A stretch of DNA of 11,250 bases, from NCBI GenBank assembly GCA_023301205.1, contig JALZVC010000112.1, forward strand, positions 1-11,250, read 5' to 3'. The position numbers and the translations under genes are program-made. The notes under the pieces are model-generated. The model was given only the letters and a program-made list of their open reading frames with translations, was not told the DNA's origin and did not search any database. Of this stretch, positions 6,337 through 11,250 are shown one piece after another (the stretch's first letter is position 1; every line of letters starts with the position of its first letter). The DNA is from Flavobacteriaceae bacterium. GTDB lineage: Bacteria > Bacteroidota > Bacteroidia > Flavobacteriales > Flavobacteriaceae.

Positions 6337-6365
6337 CAATATATAGATATAGGTCGATAAACAAA
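6337..6365 (-). promoter_or_regulatory. Candidate promoter of the lipoprotein gene
   Basis: On the minus strand TTTG (6365-6362), 18 nt, then TATATTG (6343-6337), close to TTTG...TAnnTTTG with one base missing in the -7 box. It predicts a leader of about 20 nt to the ATG at 6312. The -33 element overlaps the T tract of the tsf terminator, so the end of one transcription unit and the start of the next are packed together. Confidence 0.4.
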
Positions 6366-6399
6366 AAAAAACCGTCCTCAATTTAATTGAGAACGGATT
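6363..6399 (-). terminator. Intrinsic terminator of the rplM-rpsI-rpsB-tsf operon
   Basis: CCGT (6372-6375) pairs with ACGG (6393-6396), and CTCAATT (6377-6383) with AATTGAG (6385-6391), with one C/A mismatch. On the minus strand the hairpin is followed by T9 (6371-6363). It lies about 85 nt beyond the tsf stop and just before the lipoprotein promoter. Confidence 0.85.
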
Positions 6400-6412
6400 G
6401 TATTAATAATCT

Positions 6413-6472
6413 AACCACACTTAGGTGGTTGAGTGATTTTAAAAAGCGACGCAACGCGAGTCTTTTTAAAAT
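6413..6472. repeat. Two inverted repeats just downstream of tsf
   Basis: The first is AACCAC/GTGGTT (6413-6418 and 6425-6430, loop ACTTAG). The second has perfect 11-bp arms, ATTTTAAAAAG (6436-6446) and CTTTTTAAAAT (6462-6472), around a 15-nt GC-rich centre, CGACGCAACGCGAGT, which stands out in this AT-rich region. It starts 10 nt after the tsf stop and may protect the 3' end or act as a partial terminator before the stronger one at 6363-6399. Confidence 0.6.
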
Positions 6473-6482
6473 TGTATCGAAA

Positions 6483-7451
6483 CTATGCTAGAGTTACTCT
6501 TTTAAAACCAACAACATTCACATCACCGTGAGCAGCAACGTAGTCACCTACATTCTTACTGTCGTCCATAATGAAGTTTTGGTCTAATAAAGCTTGCTCG
6601 TGGTCTAATGTCGTGTTATCAGAGATAAAACGCTCCATTTTTCCAGGAAGGATTCTGTCCCAAATTTGCTCTGGCTTTCCTTCCGCTTTAAGTTCAGCTT
6701 TAGCAGCTTCTTCAGCATTTGCTAGAACAGCATCGGTTAATTGGGATCTTGAGATGAAGGTAGGTATATTTTTCAATGTTTTCCCTAAACGTCCAAGTTC
6801 AATATTGTCTTTTTCAATTACAGCGATACGAGCTTGCGTTTCGTTAGCTACAAATTCTGGAGAAAAATCTTTGTAAGATAATGTAGTTGCACCCATAGAT
6901 GCTACTTGCATAGATACTTCTTTAGCAAGTTTTTCACCACCATCAATAGCAGTACTTAAGCCAGTTAAAGCACCAATTTTCTTACCGTGGATGTATGTCC
7001 CTACAAAAGGAGCTTCAAGAATTTCAAAACCTCCAATTTCTAGTTTCTCACCAATAACACCTGTTTGCTCAATTAGTTTTTCTGCAACAGTCATTGCATC
7101 ATCAAATTTTGCAGCAAGAAATTCTTCTTTTGTGTTATAGTTAATTGCAATAGCAGCCATCTCATTAGCCATAGCTGTATATGAGTCGTTGTTTGCAACA
7201 AAATCAGTCTCACAGTTTAATGCAAGAACAACACCTCTAGTGTTAGCATCATTTATTTTAGAAACAACAGCTCCTTCACTTGAGTCGCGGTCTGCTCTTT
7301 TTTCTGCAATTTTCTGTCCTTTTTTACGAAGTACAGCAATTGCGTCTTCTAAGTTTCCTTCAGCTTCTACTAGGGCGTTTTTACAGTCCATCATACCAGC
7401 TCCAGTCTTTTTTCTTAATTCGTTTACTTGTGCAGCAGTTATTTTTGCCAT
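6483..7451 (-). CDS. tsf: Translation elongation factor Ts
   Basis: The guanine-nucleotide exchange factor that recycles EF-Tu from GDP to GTP form in the cytosol. The N-terminal UBA-like domain (about 1-55) carries TGAGMMDCKNALVEAEGN, and the family signature ALNCETDFVANND (near 78) holds the EF-Tu-contacting TDF residues. The rest covers the core dimerisation domains (FVGTYIHGKKIGAL near 150) and a C-terminal module ending FIMDDSKNVGDYV. At 322 aa it is longer than E. coli EF-Ts (about 283 aa), as is usual in Bacteroidota. The ATG at 7451 gives the standard MAKITAAQVNELRKKTGAG start. It is last in the rplM-rpsI-rpsB-tsf operon, 214 nt after rpsB, and the spacer holds an attenuator-like hairpin. 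No separate promoter was found before it. Confidence 0.98.
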   Translation of the reverse strand: MAKITAAQVNELRKKTGAGMMDCKNALVEAEGNLEDAIAVLRKKGQKIAEKRADRDSSEGAVVSKINDANTRGVVLALNCETDFVANNDSYTAMANEMAAIAINYNTKEEFLAAKFDDAMTVAEKLIEQTGVIGEKLEIGGFEILEAPFVGTYIHGKKIGALTGLSTAIDGGEKLAKEVSMQVASMGATTLSYKDFSPEFVANETQARIAVIEKDNIELGRLGKTLKNIPTFISRSQLTDAVLANAEEAAKAELKAEGKPEQIWDRILPGKMERFISDNTTLDHEQALLDQNFIMDDSKNVGDYVAAHGDVNVVGFKRVTLA

Positions 7452-7465
7452 GATAAAATTTATTT

Positions 7466-7492
7466 TGTCATTCCCACTAAAGCGGGAATCTC
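7466..7492. repeat. REP-like palindrome of the GTCATTCCC type (copy 1)
   Basis: TGTC (7466-7469) followed by ATTCCC (7470-7475) and GGGAAT (7484-7489). This matches the widely dispersed bacterial intergenic repeat usually written GTCATTCCCGC...GCGGGAATC. It lies 15 nt upstream of the tsf ATG, so the hairpin would sit in the tsf translation-initiation region. Confidence 0.7.
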
Positions 7493-7510
7493 ATTAATGA
7501 ATTATTGTTT

Positions 7511-7562
7511 AAAAAAAAGTCACTACGCTAATTCCAAAAATGAAATGAATGTAGCGACTTTT
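7511..7562 (-). terminator. Attenuator-like terminator between rpsB and tsf
   Basis: AAAAGTC (7515-7521) pairs with GACTTTT (7556-7562) and, after one mismatch, CTAC (7523-7526) pairs with GTAG (7551-7554). The loop is long (24 nt). On the minus strand the stem runs into T8 (7518-7511). A partial terminator here would lower tsf expression relative to rpsB; whether it works in vivo cannot be judged. Confidence 0.55.
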
Positions 7563-7575
7563 AATGTATTTAATC

Positions 7576-7600
7576 TGTCATTCCGCAGGGCGGAATTTTA
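7576..7600. repeat. REP-like palindrome (copy 2)
   Basis: TGTC (7576-7579), then ATTCCG (7580-7585), loop CAGGG, CGGAAT (7591-7596). It is a shortened relative of the element at 7466-7492 in the same orientation, in the same rpsB-tsf spacer. Confidence 0.65.
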
Positions 7601-7665
7601 CGAAACAGTATCTTAATAAGTATATAGTAGCCCGCTGTAAACCACAAAGCCACTGCTTACTAATT

Positions 7666-8511
7666 TTACTCTTCTTCTTTAGTCGCTTCTGCAGTTTCCT
7701 TTTTAGCTTCAACCTTTACTGGTTTAGCTTTAGGCGCTGCTTTTGCTTTTGGAGCTTCTTTTACCTCTGCTTTAGCCTCTTTTTTTGGTGCTGCTGCTTT
7801 AGTAGCTTCTGCGTCTTTAGCATTTTTACGTTCTGCAAGACCTTCAATTACTGCATCTGTAACAGATGTCATAATCTTATCAATAGACTTAGATGCATCA
7901 TCATTAGATGGTATTGCATAGTCTATTACTCTTGGGTCAGAGTTTGTGTCTACCATTGCAAAAATAGGAATCTTTAAAATTAAAGCTTCTGCAACTGCAA
8001 TGTGCTCACGTGTAGTATCTACTACAAATAATGCACCTGGTAAACGACTCATCTCACTAATAGAACCTAAGTTTTTTTCTAGCTTAGCACGTAAACGGTC
8101 TACTTGTAAACGTTCTTTTTTAGATAACGTTAAAAAAGTACCATCTGCCTTCATTCTGTCAATAGTTGACATTTTTTTAACGGCTTTACGGATAGTTACA
8201 AAGTTTGTTAACATCCCGCCAGGCCATCTTTCTGTGATGAAAGGCATGTTAGCATTTCCTGCTTTTTCTGCAACAATGTCTTTTGCTTGTTTTTTAGTAG
8301 CTACAAAAAGTATTTTGCGTCCACTTGCTGCTATTTTCTTAAGAGCTTCATTAGCTTCGTCAAGTTTTGCAACAGTTTTGTATAAATTGATAATGTGGAT
8401 TCCATTACGCTCCATATAGATATACGGTGCCATGTTAGGATTCCATTTTCTTGTCAAGTGACCAAAGTGTACACCTGCGTCTAGTAATTCTTTTACTTCT
8501 AAATTTGCCAT
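7666..8511 (-). CDS. rpsB: 30S ribosomal protein S2
   Basis: Structural protein of the small subunit, needed for S1 and mRNA docking. Conserved S2 blocks are visible: LLDAGVHFGHLTRKWNPNM near the start (8-27), YIYMERNGIHIINLYKT, RWPGGMLTNFVTIRKAV (about 93-109), and GALFVVDTTREHIAVAEA with IPIFAMVDTNSDP (about 160-195). The core ends near residue 235. The remaining tail (to 281) is an Ala/Lys/Glu/Pro low-complexity stretch (KEAKAEVKEAPKAKAAPKAK) with irregular repeats, an extension common in Bacteroidota S2. Start ATG at 8511 (MANLEVKELLDAG). It lies 333 nt downstream of rpsI, an unusually wide spacer filled with small palindromes, and 214 nt before tsf. Confidence 0.98.
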   Translation of the reverse strand: MANLEVKELLDAGVHFGHLTRKWNPNMAPYIYMERNGIHIINLYKTVAKLDEANEALKKIAASGRKILFVATKKQAKDIVAEKAGNANMPFITERWPGGMLTNFVTIRKAVKKMSTIDRMKADGTFLTLSKKERLQVDRLRAKLEKNLGSISEMSRLPGALFVVDTTREHIAVAEALILKIPIFAMVDTNSDPRVIDYAIPSNDDASKSIDKIMTSVTDAVIEGLAERKNAKDAEATKAAAPKKEAKAEVKEAPKAKAAPKAKPVKVEAKKETAEATKEEE

Positions 8512-8537
8512 TTTGTTTTTAGTTTACGTTCTGTGTG

Positions 8538-8582
8538 TTTAGATGTCAACCTATCTGCCTATGGCAGACTATGGTTTAGATG
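8538..8582. repeat. Hairpin element flanked by 8-bp direct repeats
   Basis: TTTAGATG occurs at 8538-8545 and 8575-8582. Between and overlapping the repeats is a nested palindrome: AACC (8548-8551) with GGTT (8573-8576), and TCTGCC (8554-8559) with GGCAGA (8563-8568), loop TAT. It starts with TGTC (8544-8547), like the other elements in this operon. The 8-bp repeats resemble a target-site duplication, although the second one overlaps the outer arm. Confidence 0.5.
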
Positions 8583-8592
8583 CTAAACTAAT

Positions 8593-8615
8593 TGTCCCAC
8601 CCGGCAGAGTGGGAC
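8593..8615. repeat. TGTC-led palindrome (third REP-like element)
   Basis: GTCCCAC (8594-8600) pairs perfectly with GTGGGAC (8609-8615) around an 8-nt loop, CCGGCAGA. It is led by TTGTC like the elements at 7466 and 7576, with a different arm sequence. Confidence 0.6.
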
Positions 8616-8653
8616 TAACAGCTTATTAATATTCAATTTTAATTAAGAACTTT

Positions 8654-8679
8654 TTCGAGTTTACTTACGCTTACTCGAA
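8654..8679. repeat. 7-bp inverted repeat in the rpsI-rpsB spacer
   Basis: TTCGAGT (8654-8660) and ACTCGAA (8673-8679) pair perfectly around a 12-nt loop. There is no T tract on either side at a terminator distance. Role unknown. Confidence 0.45.
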
Positions 8680-8822
8680 GGGATTCCGACATGCGGCAGA
8701 AAGACAATGCTAATAGTTTAACATTGTTAATGACTCGTTTAACACGCCTTAACATTTCCGAAGAAAAGATAAGATGATAAACAATGCTCTTTACCTGAGT
8801 TGAATATAAAATCCAAAGCAAA

Positions 8823-8845
8823 GGTCCCTGAGCTTGTCGAAGGGT
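8823..8845. repeat. Dispersed repeat of the CCCTGAGC-TTGTCGAAGGG type
   Basis: TCCCTGAGCTTGTCGAAGGG (8825-8844) matches a short motif found scattered in intergenic DNA of many bacteria, usually written CCTTCGACAGGCTCAGGG on the other strand. It abuts the rpsI stop codon directly (the stop begins at 8845), so it is the first thing transcribed after rpsI. Confidence 0.6.
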
Positions 8846-9231
8846 TAACGCTTAGAGAACTGGAATTTCTTACGTGCTTTCTTCTGACCAAATTTCTTAC
8901 GTTCAACCATTCTTGGGTCTCTTGTAAGTAATCCTTCTGGTTTAAGAATGCCTCTGTTCTCATCGTTTAATGTGCACATTGCACGAGCCAATGCAAGTCT
9001 AATTGCTTCTGCTTGTCCAGTGATACCACCACCAAAAACGTTTACATTAATGTCAAACGTAGTTTCGTTTTCTGTTAATACTAACGGCTGCTTTACTTTG
9101 TACTGTAACGTAGGTGTTGTAAAGTATGCTGCAAACTCACGCTTGTTTACCGTGATGTTTCCTTTTCCTTCCGTAAGATAAACACGCGCTACGGCTGTTT
9201 TTCTTCTTCCTATTTTGTGAATTGTTTCCAT
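8845..9231 (-). CDS. rpsI: 30S ribosomal protein S9
   Basis: Small-subunit protein whose C-terminal tail reaches the P-site tRNA. The 128-aa length is normal. Family blocks are visible: IGRRKTAVARVYLTEGKG (7-24), NVFGGGITGQAEAIRLALARA (about 64-84) with the Gly-rich turn, LLTRDPRMVERKKFGQKKARKKFQFSKR at the C-terminus, with the invariant terminal SKR. Its ATG (9229-9231) shares one base with the rplM stop (TAATG arrangement), so S9 is translationally coupled to L13. A dispersed repeat sits immediately after its stop. Confidence 0.98.
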   Translation of the reverse strand: METIHKIGRRKTAVARVYLTEGKGNITVNKREFAAYFTTPTLQYKVKQPLVLTENETTFDINVNVFGGGITGQAEAIRLALARAMCTLNDENRGILKPEGLLTRDPRMVERKKFGQKKARKKFQFSKR

Positions 9232-9689
9232 TACTTAGTCGCGGTGTTAATTTTAATTTCTCTTGGTTTTTGAGCTTCTTGTCCGTGGTTTGCATCTGCA
9301 TACACTTTCAAGTTTCTAAACATCACTGCACCTAATTTATTTTTAGGTAACATTCCCTTTACAGCTTTCTCCACCACGCGTGCTGGATTCTTTTCTTTCA
9401 ATTCTGTAGCAGTAAGACTTCTTTGTCCACCTGGGTAACCCGTATGGCGTATGTAAGATTTCTCTCTCCACTTATTTCCTGATAATTGGACGTTGCTTGC
9501 GTTTATGACAATCACGTTATCGCCGCAATCCACATGAGGTGTGAAGCTTGGCTTGTGTTTACCACGTAGAAGTTTTGCAACCTCACTCGCAAGACGACCC
9601 AATGTGTGCCCGTCCGCATCTATAACTAACCACTCTTTTGTAACTGTGGCTTTGTTAGCAGATACTGTTTTGTAACTTAATGTGTCCAT
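9231..9689 (-). CDS. rplM: 50S ribosomal protein L13
   Basis: Early-assembly protein of the large subunit. 152 aa, with [30 protein letters not shown] (about 20-49), [20 protein letters not shown] (about 56-75), [12 protein letters not shown], and the family signature in [10 protein letters not shown] (about 112-121). Start ATG at 9689 with a short N-terminal extension ([20 protein letters not shown]) common in Bacteroidota. First gene of the operon, about 50 nt downstream of the predicted transcription start. Its leader could fold a small GTCC/GGAC hairpin (9724-9740), but I see no clear autoregulatory structure. Confidence 0.98.
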   Translation of the reverse strand: MDTLSYKTVSANKATVTKEWLVIDADGHTLGRLASEVAKLLRGKHKPSFTPHVDCGDNVIVINASNVQLSGNKWREKSYIRHTGYPGGQRSLTATELKEKNPARVVEKAVKGMLPKNKLGAVMFRNLKVYADANHGQEAQKPREIKINTATK

Positions 9690-9742
9690 TATGTTCTTTG
9701 TCTAATGTTAATAATTATTTTCTGTCCCAAATTAATGGACGG

Positions 9743-9773
9743 CAAAAATACTCTTATTTATTTGATTGACAAA
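9743..9773 (-). promoter_or_regulatory. Main promoter of the rplM-rpsI-rpsB-tsf operon
   Basis: On the minus strand TTTG (9773-9770), exactly 19 nt, then TATTTTTG (9750-9743): a full match to the Bacteroidota consensus TTTG-N19-TAnnTTTG. Predicted start near 9740 and a leader of about 50 nt to the rplM ATG. Confidence 0.8.
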
Positions 9774-10164
9774 CTAAAAACAAGTCGAAATCGAAACTGA
9801 AACCAAAATTGAATGAGCCATTGATAAACAGCAAGTTGAGCATTTTAATGAATGACTGGATTCTTACGTGTAAATTGAGAATGCAAATAAAGTTAATTGC
9901 TTTTACTTCGGAAATTTTATAGGGTTGAAAATGGTTAGGTAAAGTGTTATTTCAAACTCAATGACATACCGCCAATCGCAGAATCTCCTGATGAGTATCC
10001 CGTTTGAACTTATTTAATTAAGTAGGTTATTAGCCGTTTATAATGAAATAGAACAATCGAGTTCTAACCTTCGTTTTAGTGGGGTGTTTAAAGCTTTTAT
10101 AAGTTAAGATCAAATAAGGACAAGTGCTTTAACTCATTTAAAAATACATTATTATAGAAAACTC

Positions 10165-10172
10165 TATCTTTG
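10165..10172 (+). promoter_or_regulatory. -7 promoter box of the acidic lipoprotein gene
   Basis: TATCTTTG, a perfect TAnnTTTG box, followed by GC. It predicts a start near 10175 and an A-rich leader of about 22 nt before the ATG at 10198. No TTG -33 box is seen at the usual spacing, so the promoter may be weak or activator-dependent. Confidence 0.6.
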
Positions 10173-10197
10173 CGCAAACAAAAAAAATATAAATAGT

Positions 10198-10713
10198 ATG
10201 AAAAAGTTTATGAGTATGCTGGCAATCGCTTTAATATTTGCCTCTTGTAGTGACGATGATGATAACGATTCTAGTGACGCTTTGCTCACTGGAACTTATA
10301 ATTTAACCTTTTTTGGAGGAGAAACTCCAGTAGATTTTAATGGAGATGGAAATGCTAGTGCAAATCTTATTACCGAAACAGGATGTTATTCTGGTGATAA
10401 TATAGTATTCTCTAGTAATGGCATGGCAGTAATCAATTCTACTACTTTTGCAGACATTGAAGTTATTGTGGAAAACGGTAATTCTAGTTTTGACATAACT
10501 TGTGTAAGTGACCCTAGTTCCGATGCTGTAACTTTCACTCAAAGCGGCTCTACTGTTACAATTATTCAGGCTGGTGCTGATTTTTCAGGGACAATCGACG
10601 GTGATATGTTAACATTTACGGTGCCTAGTGGCTCTGTTGTAGAAGTTATTAATGATGATGGTACTACAGCAACACTTATTGAAGATTTAACTTTAGTTTA
10701 CGAGGAGCAATAA
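10198..10713 (+). CDS. Small acidic lipoprotein, beta-rich, lipocalin/DUF5004-like pattern
   Basis: 171-aa lipoprotein: signal MKKFMSMLAIALIFASC with the lipidated Cys at 17, followed at once by SDDDDND. Acidic residues right after the Cys match the export signal that sends Bacteroidota lipoproteins to the cell surface. The mature part begins LLTGTYNLTFFGG and is rich in alternating beta-strand sequence. DFNGDGNAS (46-54) fits the D-x-N-x-D-G calcium-loop pattern of EF-hand/dockerin type. Cys63 and Cys102 may form a disulfide. Strand-like repeats (GSTVTIIQ, DGDMLTFTVPSG, ATLIEDLTLVYEE) suggest a small beta-barrel like those in flavobacterial lipocalin-like proteins; that is fold-level inference. 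It is monocistronic, with its own -7 box and a strong terminator 13 nt after the stop. The protein is very acidic. Function unknown. Confidence 0.8.
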   Translation: MKKFMSMLAIALIFASCSDDDDNDSSDALLTGTYNLTFFGGETPVDFNGDGNASANLITETGCYSGDNIVFSSNGMAVINSTTFADIEVIVENGNSSFDITCVSDPSSDAVTFTQSGSTVTIIQAGADFSGTIDGDMLTFTVPSGSVVEVINDDGTTATLIEDLTLVYEEQ

Positions 10714-11061
10714 TAAAATCAAAAAAATAAAAGGCCCCAAATTCAATATTGAATTTGGGGCCTTTTATATAGTTTTCACGTTGAACTAAAGCAGCGTTTT
10801 ACAGACTAAAAAAGTTGTCACACAGATTGCTTTGGATTTATTTTTTTCTAGCTGAATTCAAAAAGTTAATGCGATAATTTTGCGATCACTTCTTTTACAT
10901 TTTTGCTGACAATTGGTGTAAAAACATTGATGTAAAACAGAGGCGTACTCTCAATTTGTGTTCTGGAAAAGTGAGTAATCAAATAAGGATAGAAATGTGG
11001 AGCCTCAATTTTTTGAAGGAAGCTGAGGCATTTAGTTTTTGTATAAAATGGGTTAGACTCT
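10714..11061. other. 348-nt spacer between convergent genes
   Basis: Holds the 42-bp palindromic terminator and, further on, a 6-bp inverted repeat GCCTCA/TGAGGC (11002-11007, 11024-11029) with no T tract beside it. A minus-strand frame at 10866-11102 needs a TTG start and overlaps the end of the partial gene by 41 nt, so I do not call it. Nothing else recognised. Confidence 0.55.
10727..10768. terminator. Perfect 42-bp palindromic bidirectional terminator
   Basis: Two perfect 21-bp arms (10727-10747 and 10748-10768) with no spacer, centred on CAAT/ATTG and containing the GC block AGGCCCC / GGGGCCT. The arms end in AAAA / TTTT, giving U-rich ends in both directions, so it can stop the lipoprotein transcript (plus) and any transcript entering from the minus-strand gene. 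It begins 13 nt after the lipoprotein stop. Confidence 0.92.
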
Positions 11062-11250
11062 CTATGTCTTAGAAAGTTGAAATATTGTATTTTTCTCACC
11101 AACTTTTTTAATAGTATGCGCGACAGAAAATAGTATGTTGTTTTCTAAAGCAATACTTTTTATTTTATCAATATCACAATCCTCTGAAAGAATCATATAG
11201 GTTTTGTTTTCTATTGAAAGATACGCAGGCAATTGATGGAATAAGTTTAT
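11062..11250 (-). CDS. C-terminal end of an unidentified protein (runs off the window)
   Basis: A minus-strand frame open from the window edge to TAG (11062-11064) gives the last 62 residues of a protein. It reads well as coding: HQLPAYLSIENKTYMILS, then EDCDIDKIKSIALENN, then ILFSVAHTIKKVGEKNT and IFQLSKT at the end. The alternating beta/alpha pattern with a final strand could be the periplasmic C-terminus of a glycosyltransferase-39-type membrane protein, but that is only a resemblance and I do not claim it. It is convergent with the acidic lipoprotein gene, and the shared palindromic terminator lies about 290 nt beyond its stop. Confidence 0.6.
   Translation of the reverse strand: MNLFHQLPAYLSIENKTYMILSEDCDIDKIKSIALENNILFSVAHTIKKVGEKNTIFQLSKT

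Larger units (their letters stand above)
8512..8844. other. 333-nt spacer between rpsI and rpsB, rich in palindromes
   Basis: No gene is supported here. The spacer holds at least four hairpin-forming elements (8538-8582, 8594-8615, 8654-8679, 8823-8845). No good Bacteroidota promoter was found for rpsB; the closest -7 box is TAGCATTG on the minus strand (8712-8705), without a -33 partner. rpsB is thus probably read through from the rplM promoter. A 60-codon minus frame at 8639-8821 has no protein-like features. Confidence 0.6.
9690..10197. other. 508-nt spacer between divergent rplM and lipoprotein gene
   Basis: Apart from the two promoters, it contains a run of five imperfect hexamers (9785-9814: TCGAAA, TCGAAA, CTGAAA, CCAAAA, TTGAAT). 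No frame longer than about 18 codons with a start looks protein-like; ATG 9961 to TAA 10017 is the longest of interest. I see no tRNA, no clear ncRNA fold and no mobile element. It may hold remnants of lost genes. Confidence 0.6.

Noticed and set aside
5716..6381. Longer start (ATG 6381) for the lipoprotein
   Set aside because: Would run through the tsf terminator and put 23 residues before the lipoprotein signal. The start at 6312 gives a clean lipobox.
6571..6876. Plus-strand frame across tsf
   Set aside because: Antisense shadow of the conserved EF-Ts gene.
7189..7977. Plus-strand frames across tsf, the spacer and the rpsB tail
   Set aside because: Shadows. The Phe/Cys/Ser-rich product at 7564-7977 is the antisense of the Lys/Ala/Glu-rich S2 tail.
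7946..8419. 157-codon plus-strand frame across rpsB
   Set aside because: Antisense of the conserved S2 core.
8639..8963. Minus-strand frames in the rpsI-rpsB spacer and the rpsI end
   Set aside because: One is built from spacer palindromes and the other overlaps the conserved S9 C-terminus in a different frame; neither has protein-like features.
9961..10017. 18-codon plus-strand ORF in the rplM-lipoprotein spacer
   Set aside because: Short, no promoter or signal, and no hydrophobic or motif character.
10303..10542. 79-codon minus-strand frame inside the acidic lipoprotein gene
   Set aside because: Antisense shadow of a well-supported gene.
10866..11102. 78-codon minus-strand frame as a separate gene
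   Set aside because: It needs a TTG start, overlaps the better-supported partial gene (11062-11250) by 41 nt in another frame, and shows no domain or signal. The C-terminal stretch is mildly protein-like, so it could be revisited if homologues appear.

Overview
The window looks like the chromosome of a low-GC marine-type member of the Flavobacteriia (Bacteroidota). The evidence is: a DUF4270-type lipoprotein beside an orphan glycogen-synthase N-domain gene divergent from panC-panD; several lipoproteins with a short signal ending in (F/L)ASC; Bacteroidota-type promoters (TTTG, about 19 nt, TAnnTTTG); weak or absent Shine-Dalgarno sequences; and the flavobacterial-type order rplM-rpsI-rpsB-tsf. 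It is mostly ordinary core genome with some lineage-specific genes between conserved blocks.

Region 1 (1-1168, minus strand): the N-terminus of a DUF4270 lipoprotein lies 4 nt after a one-domain GT5 glycogen/starch synthase-like protein. Region 2 (1169-3394, plus): panC, panD and a multi-span LPG-synthase-TM (UPF0104-like) protein. PanC and PanD make the two halves of pantothenate biosynthesis (beta-alanine supply and its ligation to pantoate). panD also has its own promoter, placed so close to the ATG that its mRNA should be leaderless or nearly so. Region 3 (3386-4510, minus): a degenerate receiver/LuxR-like regulator that has lost every phosphorylation residue, flanked on the same strand by two very small hydrophobic reading frames (30 aa downstream, about 44 aa upstream). 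Region 4 (4511-5717, plus): a secreted esterase-fold protein with Asp in place of the usual Ser nucleophile, ending in a strong terminator. Region 5 (5716-6399, minus): a small lipoprotein gene bracketed by two nearly identical terminator palindromes in inverted orientation. Region 6 (6483-9773, minus): the translation operon rplM-rpsI-rpsB-tsf, read from a textbook Bacteroidota promoter at 9743-9773. Its long spacers hold several short hairpin repeats, four of which begin with TGTC, and a probable attenuator between rpsB and tsf. Region 7 (9690-10768, plus): a 508-nt spacer and a small acidic lipoprotein gene ending in a perfect 42-bp palindromic terminator. Region 8 (11062-11250, minus): the C-terminal end of an unidentified protein.

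No CRISPR array, tRNA, rRNA, transposase or phage gene was seen. No clearly new multi-gene system is evident. The best candidates for something undescribed are the pseudo-receiver regulator with its two tiny membrane ORFs, the Asp-nucleophile esterase-fold protein, and the TGTC-hairpin repeats in the ribosomal operon.
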